From NCBI GenBank assembly GCA_027886185.1, contig WOAB01000619.1, positions 6,014,001-6,078,000 of the forward strand: a stretch of 64,000 bases of DNA, given 5' to 3'. Under the pieces are notes generated by a model that searched no databases, was not told the origin of the DNA, and saw only the letters and a program-made list of their open reading frames with translations. The stretch is from Rheum nobile. Lineage: Eukaryota; Streptophyta; Magnoliopsida; Caryophyllales; Polygonaceae. How positions within the stretch are numbered: the first letter of the stretch is position 1; the number at the start of each line of letters is the position of its first letter. Shown here piece after piece: positions 21,868 to 33,760 of the stretch. A program made the position numbers and the translations under genes.

Positions 21868-23367
21868 TCATAGGGCGATGCACTCGTCGGTCGAATGACC
21901 GTGTTCGCCGTGGAATTCGCACCATCGACTCATGTCCTTCTTGATATCCGGTCGGTCGCTCTTTCGGGGCCATCTTACGTCTTTTCCATACTTGTCGAAA
22001 CTCTTGACGAGCTCCGACACAGAAACGTTGAAGTTATAAGATTGGACCCTGGGAGGCAACGCAGAACCGTCTCTCCATTCCTGTGACCTGTCTTGGAAAG
22101 AGTTTACCTGATTTGGTTCGTTTCGAGTACGAGAATAGGGATGTGGACGTCTATCTCGACGGTTGTCGGATGAATGTTTTCGATCTGATGGATCGGGTCC
22201 GCGTGAGGCTTTACGCGACTCACGGTCCTCTTCCAATCTTACCTCGGCCATAGTTTTGGCCTGGACATCTTCAAAGCTTTTGCATGGGTACTTCGTAATC
22301 TCATCGTAGAGATTGCTGTCTTTGACTAAGCCTTGTCGGAAGGCTTCGATAGACGTTGTGACGTCATAGTGGGGGATTCCCACTTTCTCTTTGTTATACC
22401 TGTTAAGATAATTCCGGAGAGGTTCGTTGTACCTTTGCGTGACTCGGTAGAGGTCACTCGATTGTTTCTCGTGCTTCCGACTATTGGCGAACTGACTCTT
22501 AAAAGAGTTGACCAGATACGCGAATGATGCGATCGTTCCCTGAGGCAAACGCATAAACCAAGTTAGTACAGGACCCACGAGGGTTGTGCCAAAGCTTTTG
22601 CACATGACGGCCTCGCGGCTCTCCCTTGAAACAGATGCAGCCATTAGTTTTTATTTATAGAGAGAGATATGGTCATCTGGATCGGTGGTGCCGTCGAACG
22701 TCGCCATGTCGGGGAGATGGAACTTCTTGGGGATCTCGACCCTTGCGATTTCTTCGATGAATGGGGATTCTTCGAATCCGTCGGACGCTTCTCTCTCGAT
22801 CGGTTGCGGGACTCCTGAAAGCCTGTTAAAGCGATCGTCGATCGTCTTCATATGTCGGTCGAGCGTCTGCTGGAAAAGAGCCATGATATCTGGCGGATTG
22901 GCAACCTGTGGTTCGTCGATTCGGGGCCCAACAGACCCGATCGGTGTGGAAAAGGTGACATGGTTAGTCGAAAATGGACTAGCGAAAGGAGTTCGAGACG
23001 TACCCTCAGTGTGTCCAGGACGTCATACGCTCGGAGGCGTTGGCTCGATGTTGTCCATGTCGAGGCGTGTTCGGACGCCGTCGTGGACGGGCGCGTTCCT
23101 AGATCCTGAAGCCCCTGATTGTACCTGCGACTTAAGAGACTCATTTTCACGAGTTAGTTGCGCGATCTCGGCTTCGGATTGGGTTGACAAAACGGCTAGG
23201 GCTTCAGTTTTTTGACGTTGTTGGGCTAGTTCCTCTTGAAGGGCGGCCATTTTTTGAGAGAGTTCTTGGAACTGGGTTGGAGTAGGATTTTCGGTTGGGT
23301 TTTCAGTAGTTTGGGTTTCGTCTTCGAGACGTGGTTCTTGATTGTCAGTAGAAGGATCGATAGTCAT
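21868..23367 (-). pseudogene. Gypsy-2 gag
   Basis: The ATG at 23367 begins MTIDPSTDNQEPRLEDETQT, followed by a coiled-coil segment (FQELSQKMAALQEELAQQRQ). After a frame change comes KFHLPDMATFDGTTDPDDHI, then SKSFGTTLVGPVLTWFMRLP-like text and the retrotrans_gag core. The last part has a C/H knuckle-like motif (WCEFHGEHGHSTDECIAL). Frame breaks lie at about 23020 and 22650. Confidence 0.88.
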
Positions 23368-23399
23368 GGTTGGAAAGTTTCGGAAGGATGATCGGCAAG

Positions 23400-23422
23400 T
23401 TGCCCCACGGTGGGCACCAAAT
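23400..23422 (-). promoter_or_regulatory. Gypsy-2 primer-binding site
   Basis: The minus strand just inside the 5' LTR reads TTTGGTGCCCACCGTGGGGC, the conserved primer-site text of Tat-lineage elements. Gypsy-3 has the same at 26962-26981 with one change. Confidence 0.8.
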
Positions 23423-24097
23423 TGTTTTGGGGCGAAAAGATCGGACGACCTAAATCGCCTTAGACGGGGTAACTAGTCGATCGAATGATAAAAAATAATC
23501 CAAACCAAGCAAGCAATAGATAAACAAAGAATAAATATGTAATAGCGTGATGGTTTTATTAGATGTCGTGTTTAATCAGACTGAATCGTGATACAACTTA
23601 TCGTGATAAAACCAGAGATCAAGTGGGACTCGACCAGTGACTTTTGAGTGGAGACCGGCGGGGGTCAGGCGTAGGAAGCCGTTAGAGAGCTAGATTGAGA
23701 GCGAGAGTGCTATTCTGGTGTGTTTTCTGAGTAAGAATGCTCGTGTCCCTTGCATAATTGTGCGTGTTTTTTCTTATCCTCTTTGTCGTCCCGATATGGT
23801 AAGTCTTTCACCGTTGTTACCATTTTGCATTTCTTGCCGAATATTTCATCTTCAATGTTGAGAGTAATGGCGAAGATTGCGCCATTGAATCTCTGTGATT
23901 ACGTTGGTTTTAATGTTATGGTCGTTGCGTGATCTGGGCATTAAATGCGTGGCGAGATCCTTGCGATCCTGTCGGATGATACTCGACCAGAGAAGTCTCG
24001 TCGGCTCCTCTGGGCTTTTCCTCTGTTCTTCCGATCTGCAGTGGGCTTGAGTTCGATCCACTTGATCCGTCTTTCTCCTGGGATGCCACGCCCAACA
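23423..24097 (-). repeat. Gypsy-2 5' LTR
   Basis: It pairs with 14523-15197 (675 bp each) and starts TGTTGGGCGTGGC on the minus strand directly after the target duplication GTGAT. Confidence 0.93.
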
Positions 24098-24102
24098 GTG
24101 AT

Positions 24103-24432
24103 GTCATTGCAATGGACGCTACACATCTTTTGTTGGGGCGCCCATGGCAATTCGACATGCGCATTCTTCACGATGACTATTTAAACACATATGTGTTTAC
24201 TTACCATGGAAAACGTGTCATGCTCTTACCCATGTCTCCCCATGAGATTTTACAGGATCAGGTTGAGCGTGATAGACAAAAGGCTATGGAAGCAACAAAG
24301 ACCGCGTCAAAGACGACGCGTTCCAAACAAGATACTGGGAATTCTCCCGCCACTCCAGACACAAGTACCAGGAGCTCGCGTTCCTCCACAGGGCACACAG
24401 TCACTTCCAGTGACAACGCGCCTAATGATTGA
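24103..24432 (+). pseudogene. Gypsy-1 protease, 3' part, and linker
   Basis: The frame resumes at the target duplication: VIAMDATHLLLGRPWQFDMR, the conserved C-terminal retropepsin motif (LLGRPWQ), then FTYHGKRVMLLPMSPHEIL. A Ser/Thr-rich linker follows, to a stop at 24432. Joined across Gypsy-2 it continues the frame ending SVLCD at 14522. Confidence 0.85.
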
Positions 24433-24477
24433 ACGCGTTGCAAGGAAGGTCCTAAGACCGCGCCCACAAGCGCCGCG

Positions 24478-25975
24478 TTGAAAGGCACCTGTGAGCACAA
24501 ATTGCTTCTTGCACAGCCAAGCGACCTCACTGCCACCTTAAGTGGCAAGGCACCATGTTTCCTATTGGTGCCAACGCCATGCATGTCGGAGAACCACATC
24601 AATGACGCTTTTCCGAGCGCGATCACCCAGTTGCTCGATGAGTTCAAAGACATCTTCCCAGAGGAACTTCCGCAAGGCCTTCCCCCATTACGAGGCATTG
24701 AGCACCAAATTGATTTGGTGCCTAGTGCCTCTCTGCCAAACCGCGCTGCCTATCGCGCTGGACTAGAAGAAACAAAGGAGTTACAGCGCTAGGTGCAAGA
24801 AATTCTGGATTGCGGCTACGTAAGGGAATCTCTAAGCCCTTGCGCGGTCCTCGTGATCCTAGTGCCAAAAAAAGACGGCTCATGGCGCATGTGTGTCGAC
24901 TGCCGCGCCATCAATCAGATTACAGTGAAGTACAGGCACCCAATACCGCGCCTAGACGACATGCTAGATGAGCTTCATGGCGCGATCCACTTCACAAAAA
25001 AATGACTTGAAGAGCGGCTATCACCAGATTCGCATGAAAGAGGGTGATGAATGGAAGACCGCATTCAAGACAAAATATGGCCTTTATGAATGGCTCGTCA
25101 TGCCATTTGGTCTTACTAACGCGCCAAGCACGTTCATGCGGCTCATGAACCATGTTTTGAGGGAATTTCTTGGCAAATTTGTTGTAGTGTACTTTGATGA
25201 CATTTTGCTGTATTCGCGTGGTCTGAATGACCATGTACAGCACCTTAGGCTTGTGTTACAATGCTTGCGACACGAGCAATTGTATGCCAATCTTGGCAAG
25301 TGTCGTTTCGCATCCGACACCACCAACTTTCTGGGCTACGTGGTCTCCAAAGATGGGCTACGCGTGGATGAAGACAAGGTGAAGGCCATCAGGGATTGGC
25401 CCACACCTACCACTCCAACAATGGTTAGAAGCTTCCTTGGCTTGGCAGGATTCTACAGGAGATTTGTTTGCGACTTCAGCTCCATAGCCGTGCCTCTCCA
25501 TGAGCTCACAAAAAAAGGCGTCGCGGTGAATTGGAAGGATCACCACGCACACGCGTTGAAAAAAGCCTTGTGTAACGCGCCACTGCTCCAACTCCCAGAC
25601 TTCAACACGCACTTGAATGTGACGCGTCAAATGTGGGCATTGGTGGAGTCCTACACCAGGAAAAGAAGCCCATCGCGTTCTTCAGCGAGAAGCTCACATG
25701 TGCAACTTTGAACTACCCCACCTACGACAAGGAGCTCTACGCTCTTGTCTGCGTGCTGAAGACATGGCAACACTTTCTCTGGCCACGCGAATTCGTAATC
25801 CACTCGGACCACGCGGCCATTAGCAATCTAAAGAGCCAAGCCCACCTCAGCCGCCGCCATGCTCGTTGGGTAGAATTCATGGAGACGTTCCCCTACGTCG
25901 TTGTGAACAAGAAAGGTAAGGAGAATGTGGTCGCCGACGCCCTTTCTCGCAGGTATGTTCTCCTTACTCATCTTC
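24478..25975 (+). pseudogene. Gypsy-1 reverse transcriptase and RNase H
   Basis: RT motifs are VILVPKKDGSWRMCVDCRAI, LKSGYHQIRMKEGDEWKTAF, YEWLVMPFGLTNAPSTFMRL and the catalytic VVYFDDILLYSR (YFDD). RNase H gives VGIGGVLHQEKKPIAFFSEK, YDKELYALVCVLKTWQHFLW and NVVADALSRRY. Lesions are an in-frame TAG at 24790-24792, a +1 slip in an A-run near 25000 and a frame change near 25620. Confidence 0.88.
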
Positions 25976-26308
25976 AATCTAAACTTCTTGGCTTCGTGTT
26001 GATTAAGGATTTATACTTGACTGATCATTTTTTTAAGCCAATTGTTGAACACTGCCTTAGGGACCGCGAGTTTGAGACGTACTTTTTACATGAGGGGTAC
26101 CTTTACAAAGCCAGACGCCTGTGCATTCCTAGCTCACCCATTAGGAAACTCCTCATTCAAGAAGCCCATGAAGGACGCGGTCATTTTGGGGTTACCAAAA
26201 CACTAGCTGCCCTTTGCAAGCACTTCTTTTGGCCGCGCATGACCACACAGGTGACGCGTTATTGTAAGAGTTGTGTCACATGTCAATGCGCAAAGTCTAG
26301 TTCCCATC
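25976..26308 (+). pseudogene. Gypsy-1 integrase, N-terminal part
   Basis: The frame reads EAHEGRGHFGVTKTLAALCK, then HFFWPRMTTQVTRYCKSCVT and CQCAKSSS. This is the HHCC zinc finger of the integrase (H-H...C-C). It is cut by Gypsy-3 at 26308/26309. The catalytic core does not reappear in the window. Confidence 0.85.
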
Positions 26309-26960
26309 TGTTGGGCCCAAACTTACTCCAAGGGATCGGATCAAATGATATGGGCCAAAGTCCAGACGAAGCCGAAGGCCAGAAGGAGTTAGAGGCAACG
26401 GATGCCCTTCAGACGCTCAGGATCCGACCGAATCCCAGAAGTTTTGCCCTGGACATTAATTGCTTGATCGGTGACAACGGTAACAACATTAAACACAGAG
26501 ATTATGATGGCAATCAAGAGCAAATCCCAAAGATTTCGCACGTAATTAATAGAGGATAAATACGAAGACAAATAACGGACACAAGGAGAAACTACCATAA
26601 ATAGACCACAAAGAAGCAAACGAAAGGACACACGTCTACACACAGCATCCACTGACTTACCCTTCGAGAGGCCTACTTGCATATTCACTCTCACACAAAC
26701 CCCCCGGAGATTCTACCCGATCGCTGCCGATCGAAACACCAAAACGCATGTCGAACAGGGCTCAATCCTTTATTCTCTAAGGATAAGTTGTATTTCGATC
26801 TGATTCAGTCATCAATTGATATATAAATTACATTGCCATTTCGTATCTATTCTTTGCTTGGTTGATTGTCTATTTGGTTTGGATTAATTTTTTATTATCC
26901 GATTGACTCGTTACCCCGTCAAAGGCGATTTAGGTCGACCGATCTTTTCGTCCCAAAACA
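26309..26960 (+). repeat. Gypsy-3 5' LTR
   Basis: It runs from TGTTGGGCCCAAAC to TTTTCGTCCCAAAACA, with the same termini as the Gypsy-2 LTRs but more divergent inside. CCATC precedes it (possible target site), but no right end is available to test this. Confidence 0.85.
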
Positions 26961-27016
26961 ATTTGGTGCCCACCGTGTGGCAACTTGCCGATCACCATCT
27001 CAAAAATCCTCCAACC

Positions 27017-28290
27017 ATGACTATCAACCCACCTACCGGTACCGAGGAGCCACGCCTCGAAGACGACAACCAAGCTCAAGGAAACACAACCGAAAATCCT
27101 ACTCCAAACCAACTCCAAGAGCTTGCCCAAAAAATGACCGCCCTACAAGAGGAACTTGCCCAGCAATATGTTACTTTCTCAACACCGATCGGGTCAGCAT
27201 AAACCCGAATCGACGAACCACAGGTTACCAATCCTCCCGACATCCTGGCTCTCGTCTAGCAGACACTCAGTCAGCACATGAAGACACTTGACGATCGCAT
27301 CGCTAGAATTCCCGGAGTTCTACAGCCGATCGAGAAGGAAGCGTCGGGTGGATACGAGGAATCTCCATTCATCGGATAGATCGCCAGAGTCGAAATCCCA
27401 AAGAAGTTCCACCTTCCTAGCATGGCGACATTCGACGGCACCAACGACCCAGATGATCACATTTCTCTCTATAAACAAAAAACTAATGACTGCATCTATT
27501 CCAAGGGAGAGCCGCGAGGCTGTCATGTGCAAAAGCTTTGGCACGACTCTCGCGGGTCCCGCCCTGACCTGGTTTATGCGTTTGCCTCAGGGAATAATCG
27601 TCTCGTTCGCGGATCTGGTCAACTCCTTCAAAATCCAATTCGCCAGCAGTCGGAGGCTAGAAAGGCAGTCAAGTGATCTCTATCGAATCACCCAAAGGTA
27701 TAACGAACCTCTCCAAAGCTATCTTAATAGGTACAATAAGGAAAAAGTCGCGATCCCCCATTGCGACGTCACCACCTCCATCGAAGCTTTCTGACAAGGT
27801 CTGATCAAGGACAACAACCTCTACAACGAGATCACCAAGTACCCATACAGAAGCTTCGAAGATGTCCAAGCCAAAACCATGGCTGAGGTACGTTTGGAAG
27901 AGGATCGCGAATCGCGAAAAGCATCCCATGGACCCAACCAGTCCAACCGCAAATCCTCTTCCGACAACCGTCGAGACAGACATCATCACCCCTACTCTCG
28001 TGATCGAAACGAGAAGAATTAGGTAAACTCCTTCCAGGACAGGTCCCAAGACTGGAGAGATGGTCCAACGTTGCCTCCTAGGGTTCAGTCTTACAATTTC
28101 AATATCTCCGTATCGGAGCTCGTCAAGAGTTTCGACAAGTATGGGAAAGAGGTAAGATGGCCCTAAAAGAACGACCGACCGGACGTCAAAAAGGACATGA
28201 GTAGGTGGTGCGAATTCCACGGTGACCACGGTCACTCGACGGACGAATACATCGCCTTACGTAAAGAGGTCGCCAGGTTACTCGCGTAGA
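27017..28290 (+). pseudogene. Gypsy-3 gag
   Basis: The ATG at 27017 (MTINPPTGTEEPRLEDDNQA) aligns with Gypsy-2 gag. The core continues through several frames, including MRLPQGIIVSFADLVNSFKI and YNEPLQSYLNRYNKEKVAIP. Stops lie near 27200, 27377, 27795, 28020 and 28165, so it is untranslatable. Confidence 0.85.
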
Positions 28291-28295
28291 GGCTC

Positions 28296-29012
28296 TTGCG
28301 TGACGTAATCTCGGAACGAGCCAAGGCTACTATGGAGCGACAGGATCAGTTAAAACAAGACAAACCTCCATCTCTTGTCCATACAAAAATTATCAATACC
28401 ATTTCAGGGGGCTCGGACGTATGTGGGAACACGTACTGCGCAGCCAAACGACATGCGAAAGAAAGAAAAGGCAGTAAGCCTGAGACACCGGAGTCCAAAC
28501 AAACCAGGATCTCCGACCTCCCAACGGTCACGTTCAACGAGTCCGATACCGACGGGTTGGAAAACCATCACGATGGTCTGGTAATCTCTTTGTCTATTGG
28601 AAACTGTTTGATACATAGAGTACTAATCGATAAAGGAAGTTCAACCAATCTCTTGACCTTCGACGCCCTCAAAGGGATGGGTCTGGGCGAAGATGATCTT
28701 ATCAAGAAATCAACTCCACTAGTCGGATTCAGCGGCGAAGTTAAACATACTATCGGCGAAATCGTTCTTACGACATACGCTGGAGGAGTAAACCAACATG
28801 TGAAATTTCTAGTCTTAGACTGCCCATCTCCCTATAATTGCATTCTTGGCAGGCCATGGATACATGCTATGAAGGCGGTACCCTCGACGTACCATCAAAT
28901 CATCAAGTTCCCTACCAAGTGGGGAGTCCAAGAAATCAAAGGAGACCAGGGGATGGCCAAGGAATGCTATGTCGCCTCCATGAAAAGCGCTGTCGAACAT
29001 AAGATCGCATAG
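28296..29012 (+). pseudogene. Gypsy-3 protease
   Basis: A 238-codon frame holds SDLPTVTFNESDTDGLENHH, the active-site region VLIDKGSSTNLLTFDALKGM and NCILGRPWIHAMKAVPSTYH. The catalytic DTG is DKG here (Gypsy-2 keeps DTG), so this protease should be inactive. Confidence 0.85.
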
Positions 29013-29057
29013 CAATCACAGCTCGGCGAAGGATCTAGTCGATACGTCGAACCAGAA

Positions 29058-31000
29058 ATGGAAAAACTTGACGAGATCGCGCTAGATCCTTCAAAGCCAA
29101 ATCAAACGGTAAGGGTCGGGTCAAACCTGGACGACTCGACCATACAACAAATTCTGGATTTCCTCAGGTCCAATGCTGATTGTTTTGCGTGGTCGCATGA
29201 GGATATGATCGGTATATTTCCAAACAGTATTACCCATAAATTGAACGTAGATCCATCTCACCCCCCTGTGAAGCAAAAGCGCAGGAAATTCGCCCCAGAG
29301 CGAATCAAGATTGTCGACGACGAGGTCAGGAGCCTGCTGGAAACAGGAAAGATAAGGGAAGTCAACTACCCCGAGTGGCTGGCCAATGTGGTTGTAGTCC
29401 AAAAGAAAAACGGCAAATGGAGAGTCTGCATCGACTTCACCAACCTTAACAAGGCTTGTCCCAAAGATTCCTTCCCACTTCCTCACATCGACGCCATGGT
29501 CGACGCGACGACAGGGCATGAAATGCTATCCTTCATGGACGCGCTCAGTGACTACAATCAGATCCTCATGGAACCAGAAGACCAAGAGAAAACGGCATTC
29601 GTCACAAGACAAGGTATCTATTGTTACAAAGTAATGCCCTTCGGACTAAAAAATGCAGGGGCTACTTATCAACGACTAGTCAACAAGATGTTCAAAGATC
29701 AGATTGGGGACACAATGGAAGTCTACATAGACGACATGCTGGTCAAGTCAAAAAAGAAAAAGGACCACATCGATCACCTTCGCGACAGCTTCGAGGTACT
29801 AAAGAGATATAACATGAAATTAAATCCTATGAAATGCTCTTTCGGGGTGTCGTCATGAAAATTCTTAGGGTACATGGTGACACAAAGAAGAATAGAGGCC
29901 AAACCGGAATAGGTCAAGGCCCTCATCAATCTCTGATCCCCTCGATGCGTCAAGGACGTACAAAAGTTGACAGGCCGGATAGCAGCTCTGAACAGATTTA
30001 TCTCAAAGTCGTCCGCCAAGTGCAAACCCTTCCACGACGCTCTCAAGAAGAACAAGTCCTTTCAATGGACAGAAGAACATGAAGTCGCGTTCCAGGATTT
30101 GAAGAAATACCTGCCCAGTCCCCTGTTGTTAACCAAACCCAAAGACGATGAGTCACTATTGCTGTACCTGACAGTATCAGAGTCTGCCGTAAGCGCAGTA
30201 CTGGTCAGAGAGGAAGACGGCAAGCAATCGCCAATATACTACGTCAGTCAAACGCTATTGCCAGCAGAAACAAGTTACTCATCGTTAGAAAAACTTGTCC
30301 TATCACTGGTAATGGCATCGAATAAACTCAAACCATACTTCGAATCTCATACTATAATTGTCCGCACTAACCATCCCATGAGAGCAATCATGAGGAAACC
30401 CGAGTTCACAGGACGAATGGCCAAATGGGCCATACACCTCAGCGGCTACGACATCGAATACGAGCCCAGAACAGCGATCAAGTCGCAAGCCCTGGCTGAC
30501 TTTGTGGCAGATTTCAGCCCGACCCTAGAGCAAGAAGCCACCAAAGAAGCAACACAGTTACTTGCGACAGATGAAACAAGCAAATGGGAAATCCACACTA
30601 ATGCTGCGTCGAATGCTAGAGGATCAGGGCTAGGGGTCGTGTTGAAATCGCCACAAGGGGATAAGATAGCCCAGGCCGTAAGATGCGAGTGGGATGCAAC
30701 CAACAATGAGGCTGAATACGAAGCACTCATATTTGGGCTCATTCTGGCACGCGACCTAGGAGTCCAAGAAATTGAAGTCATCTGCGACTCCCTCTTAGTC
30801 ATAAATCAAATACAAGGGTCGTACAATGCCAAGGACGACAGGATGATAGCTTATCTAGACGTAGCCAAGAAGCTGATCGACCAATTCCAAACATTCGACA
30901 TCAGGCAAGTGCCCAGAGATCTCAACTCTCAGGCTGACGCACTAGCCAACTTGGGGTCCGTCTTGGACCCAAAGGAATTCCCAAGCATCCCACTGGCACA
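29058..31000 (+). pseudogene. Gypsy-3 RT and two RNase H domains
   Basis: The RT runs 29058-29858 with VYIDDMLVKSKKKKDHIDHL. A frameshift at about 29858 (SSGKFLG continues in another frame) separates it from the long frame 29967-31463. That frame carries RT thumb, RNase H (YYVSQTLLPAETSYSSLEKL) and the additional RNase H (WEIHTNAASNARGSGLGVVL). In the second RNase H the first catalytic Asp of TDGAS has become Asn (TNAAS). Confidence 0.88.
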
Positions 31001-31179
31001 CATCTCAACACCAGCTGTCCCGAAAGCATCCAAGGAGTCGAATACACCATTGGAAGAACTTGTCACGACGGAGATAGGTGACCGACCAGAAGGAGACATC
31101 GTCAATGATCATGATGACTGGACGTTACCTTACATCAGATGGCTAAAAGACGACGTCCTACCCAACGACAAAATGGAAG

Positions 31180-32329
31180 CAAAAAGGCTAAAGGTACAAG
31201 CTCTTTCCTTCGATATTATAAGTGACGTCTTGTTCAAAAGATCTGTTACAGGGATACTCCTACGATGCCTCAAGACTCCAAAAGCCAGACGCATCTTACA
31301 GTCATTACATGAAGGAGAATGTGAAACCACACCGGTGGACGAAGCCTCTCGGGGAAAGCCTTGCGAACCGGAGATGCGATGGAGTACACCAAGAAGTGTG
31401 ATGCCTGCCAATGACACGCACCCGTTCCTCATCAACCCTCAGAACTCCTCCATCCGACTCTAACACTATGGCCCTTCATGAGATGGGGGATGAACATTGT
31501 CGGAAAACTCTCACCTGCGTCGGGTCAACGAGTCTTCTTCCTTGCCATGACAGACTATTTTTCCAAATGGATGGAAGCTAAAGCCTACCGAGAGGTAAAA
31601 GATCAACACGTCATTTCGTTTATAAAATGCAATATCTTGTACAGATTTGGCGTCCCATCAGAAATCGTGTGCGACAATGGCTTCCAGTTCATCAGTCATA
31701 AGACTCGAGCCTTTTACGACCAATGGAACATCAAACTGGTCATATCCACTCCTCGATATCCGCAATCTAACAGACAAGCCGAGTCTAGCAACAAAATCAT
31801 CGTCAACAACCTCAAGAAACGCCTCACAGGGGCTAAAGGAAAATGGGCAGACGAGCTCCCGTTCATCCTCTAGTCCGACAGGACCACTCCAAAGAATGCG
31901 ACCAGACAGTCACCATTCTCTCTCGTCTACGGAAGTGAAGCGGTCATTCCCGCCGAGCTATTGGTTCCGACGGCCCGTTACAGTCTTCAGACGAATGAAA
32001 AAAATGACATCGAGCTAGCACACAACTTGGACACAGCGGATAAGACTAGAGAAAAAGCCAAAATTAGAATGGTCAGATTCCAGCAACAGGTCGCAAGAAG
32101 TTACAACAAAAATGTTCGAGCCAAAGTTTTCAAAGTTGGCGATTGGGTCCTTAGAAAGACATTCCAAAACACCAAGAATCCAACCGACGGAAAGCTCGCA
32201 CCTCAGTGGGAAGGACCCTAGCTAATCAAAGAAGTAGTCGGACAAGGAGCATACCAATTGGAAGACAAAGACGGACGACCAATACCGAAAAGTTGGAACG
32301 CAACACACCTAAAGTTATACCACTTCTAA
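31180..32329 (+). pseudogene. Gypsy-3 integrase
   Basis: Residues of the zinc-finger region lie in shifting frames at 31250-31470. The core reads FFLAMTDYFSKWMEAKAYRE (first D), EIVCDNGFQFISHKTRAFYD (second D) and RYPQSNRQAESSNKIIVNNL (E). The C-terminus ends SWNATHLKLYHF with a stop at 32327-32329. A premature TAG occurs at about 31872. It covers the part deleted in Gypsy-2 and serves as the reference for that deletion. Confidence 0.85.
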
Positions 32330-33050
32330 ACCAGCAAGGTAAGGCACTAACGTTCTTTCACCTACCAATACTATTTGTTGTTACAAACACAATTCTATTC
32401 CTTGAAACTGAGCATTCACATCTAGTAAGGACATTTTTCCTTGCAAACCTAAGTACATGACGACATCGACATACACACTGGATCCAGTCACAAACAAAAG
32501 CGCTTACACTACATTTACACGATCGATCGGAACACGGGGAGATGAACACCACATGCACGTCGGCACACCGCCTGCCTTACACAATACATAAGGTTAAGAC
32601 ACCTTATTACATTTACGCAGTAGAGACAAATTGCTTTCCTCCTCGGCATAACACTAAGTCATGACTAAACATAAACACATACATTTGCAGGCCTCCTTCT
32701 TTACATACATACGGCAAGCCCTACTCGACGGAGAACACGGGCAAACCCGACATACAAATCAAAGGCGTCAACGACAAACTTCTCTAGAAGAGTCCGACGA
32801 AACATACGAACACATAAAAAAGTTTGACCCTTTGTAAAATGGATTACGTCAATAAAAGTCTAAGCATTTTTTACATACATGTGACCCGCGATGATGGACG
32901 GGTCGCCAAAACATATTGTCTGCCTACACACACATAGGACTTCAAATCATCCACAAACACATTATGCGATCCACGATAGTAGACGGGTCGCCAAAACAGA
33001 AAACATCCTACCCACACACAGGTGGGGTCACAAGTCAATTACGAAAAACA
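32330..33050 (+). other. Gypsy-3 3' spacer
   Basis: Non-coding spacer equivalent to 17430-18266 of Gypsy-2 on the other strand, including two GACGGGTCGCC blocks at about 32897 and 32983. No other feature is seen. Confidence 0.7.
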
Positions 33051-33054
33051 GTCA

Positions 33055-33258
33055 AAGGTCGGGATTCGCGGCATTACCTTCAGCAGGGGCCGGATCGGTG
33101 GAAGGTTGGGGCTCGAGCGGCACAGTATCGCTAGAATGGACCTCATCTTCACCGACACTTTCGTCTAGAGATTCCTCTCCGATGCCGGCCAACTGGAAAA
33201 GCTTCGAACCAGGATTCCCCTTCGGAAACAAAGTATCCATGGTCTCTTTCTCCGCCTT
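33055..33258 (-). pseudogene. Gypsy-3 antisense ORF, C-terminal remnant
   Basis: The minus strand reads TMDTLFPKGNPGSKLFQLAG, then an acidic tail ending NAANPDL. It aligns with the end of the Gypsy-2 antisense ORF (TLDSMFPKGDPGQELFCLAG...VVPDA). The frame is cut at about 33258 where copia gag sequence begins. Confidence 0.75.
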
Positions 33259-33760
33259 CAAAACAACAACAACCGCGGTGATAGTCTTGGTGGCAGGCAC
33301 GACTGTGGCAGAGGCCGCGGTGGTGGTCATGGGTGATACACGTCTCCTCCTTGGGCTCAATAGAGGCAGCAACCATGGTTCAACAACTGAAACCAACAAA
33401 AGTGGGGCAATATGAGTGCATGAATTCTCGGACCTTGGCCCCAGATTCAACAACAACAGTCTTCTTCCCCTGCTTAATCCTTCTGTGCGGGTCAACCGTT
33501 CAATGGGTACCCTAATAGTGATTAAAATGCTTTACTGCAAGCCATGGACAATATGACCATGCATCAATAGCCAGAAAATGTATGATTCATGGACTCTAGT
33601 GCATCATCACATATGGCTTCAAACTTAGAGATCCTCAACATTGTTTCTAATCAAAGTTGTAAATCTTCTCAACAAGTTATTGTGGGTAACGTAACCAATA
33701 TTCCCATCACTAAAATCGGCCAAACGACCTCAAGATCAACAAAAAAACCTTCAAATTACC
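33259..33760 (+). pseudogene. detached copia gag-end/protease-start fragment
   Basis: It matches 46060-46560 and 40242-40720 on the + strand and 36170-36650 inverted. It holds the GGR-rich gag tail and a protease start reading MDSSASSHMASNLEILNIVS. It joins Gypsy-3 on the left (about 33259) and the NPC 3' flank on the right (about 33760), so both ends are rearrangement junctions. Confidence 0.75.

Larger units (their letters stand above)
14523..24097 (-). mobile_element. Gypsy-2: complete Tat/Retand-like gypsy, 9.6 kb, TSD GTGAT
   Basis: Two 675-bp LTRs (14523-15197 and 23423-24097) bound the element, and GTGAT flanks both sides (14518-14522 and 24098-24102). On the minus strand the order is 5' LTR, primer site, gag, protease, RT, RNase H, second RNase H, integrase, a repeat-rich spacer, an opposite-strand ORF and the 3' LTR. 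The extra RNase H and the antisense 3' ORF are hallmarks of the Tat group. Frameshifts, a nonsense codon after the RT core and an integrase deletion make it non-autonomous. Confidence 0.93.
10634..26308 (+). mobile_element. Gypsy-1: Ty3/gypsy element, degraded, hosting Gypsy-2
   Basis: The order is LTR-like DNA, gag (about 12125-13907), zinc knuckle and protease (13971-14522, continued at 24103), RT and RNase H (24478-25970) and the start of integrase (to 26308). This is the Ty3/gypsy domain order. Gypsy-2 splits the protease and Gypsy-3 splits the integrase. The rest of the integrase and the 3' LTR are absent, because the sequence to the right is broken at about 33258. The RT and RNase H text looks chromovirus-like, but the part that would carry a chromodomain is missing. 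Confidence 0.8.
26309..33258 (+). mobile_element. Gypsy-3: Tat/Retand-like gypsy, 3' truncated
   Basis: It is the same family as Gypsy-2 but in the opposite orientation, inserted in Gypsy-1 integrase. It carries a 652-bp 5' LTR, primer site, gag, protease, RT, two RNases H, a full-length though frameshifted integrase, the 3' spacer and the last part of the antisense ORF. It ends abruptly at about 33258 against a copia gag fragment. Its 3' LTR and target duplication are missing, so a rearrangement removed them. Confidence 0.88.
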
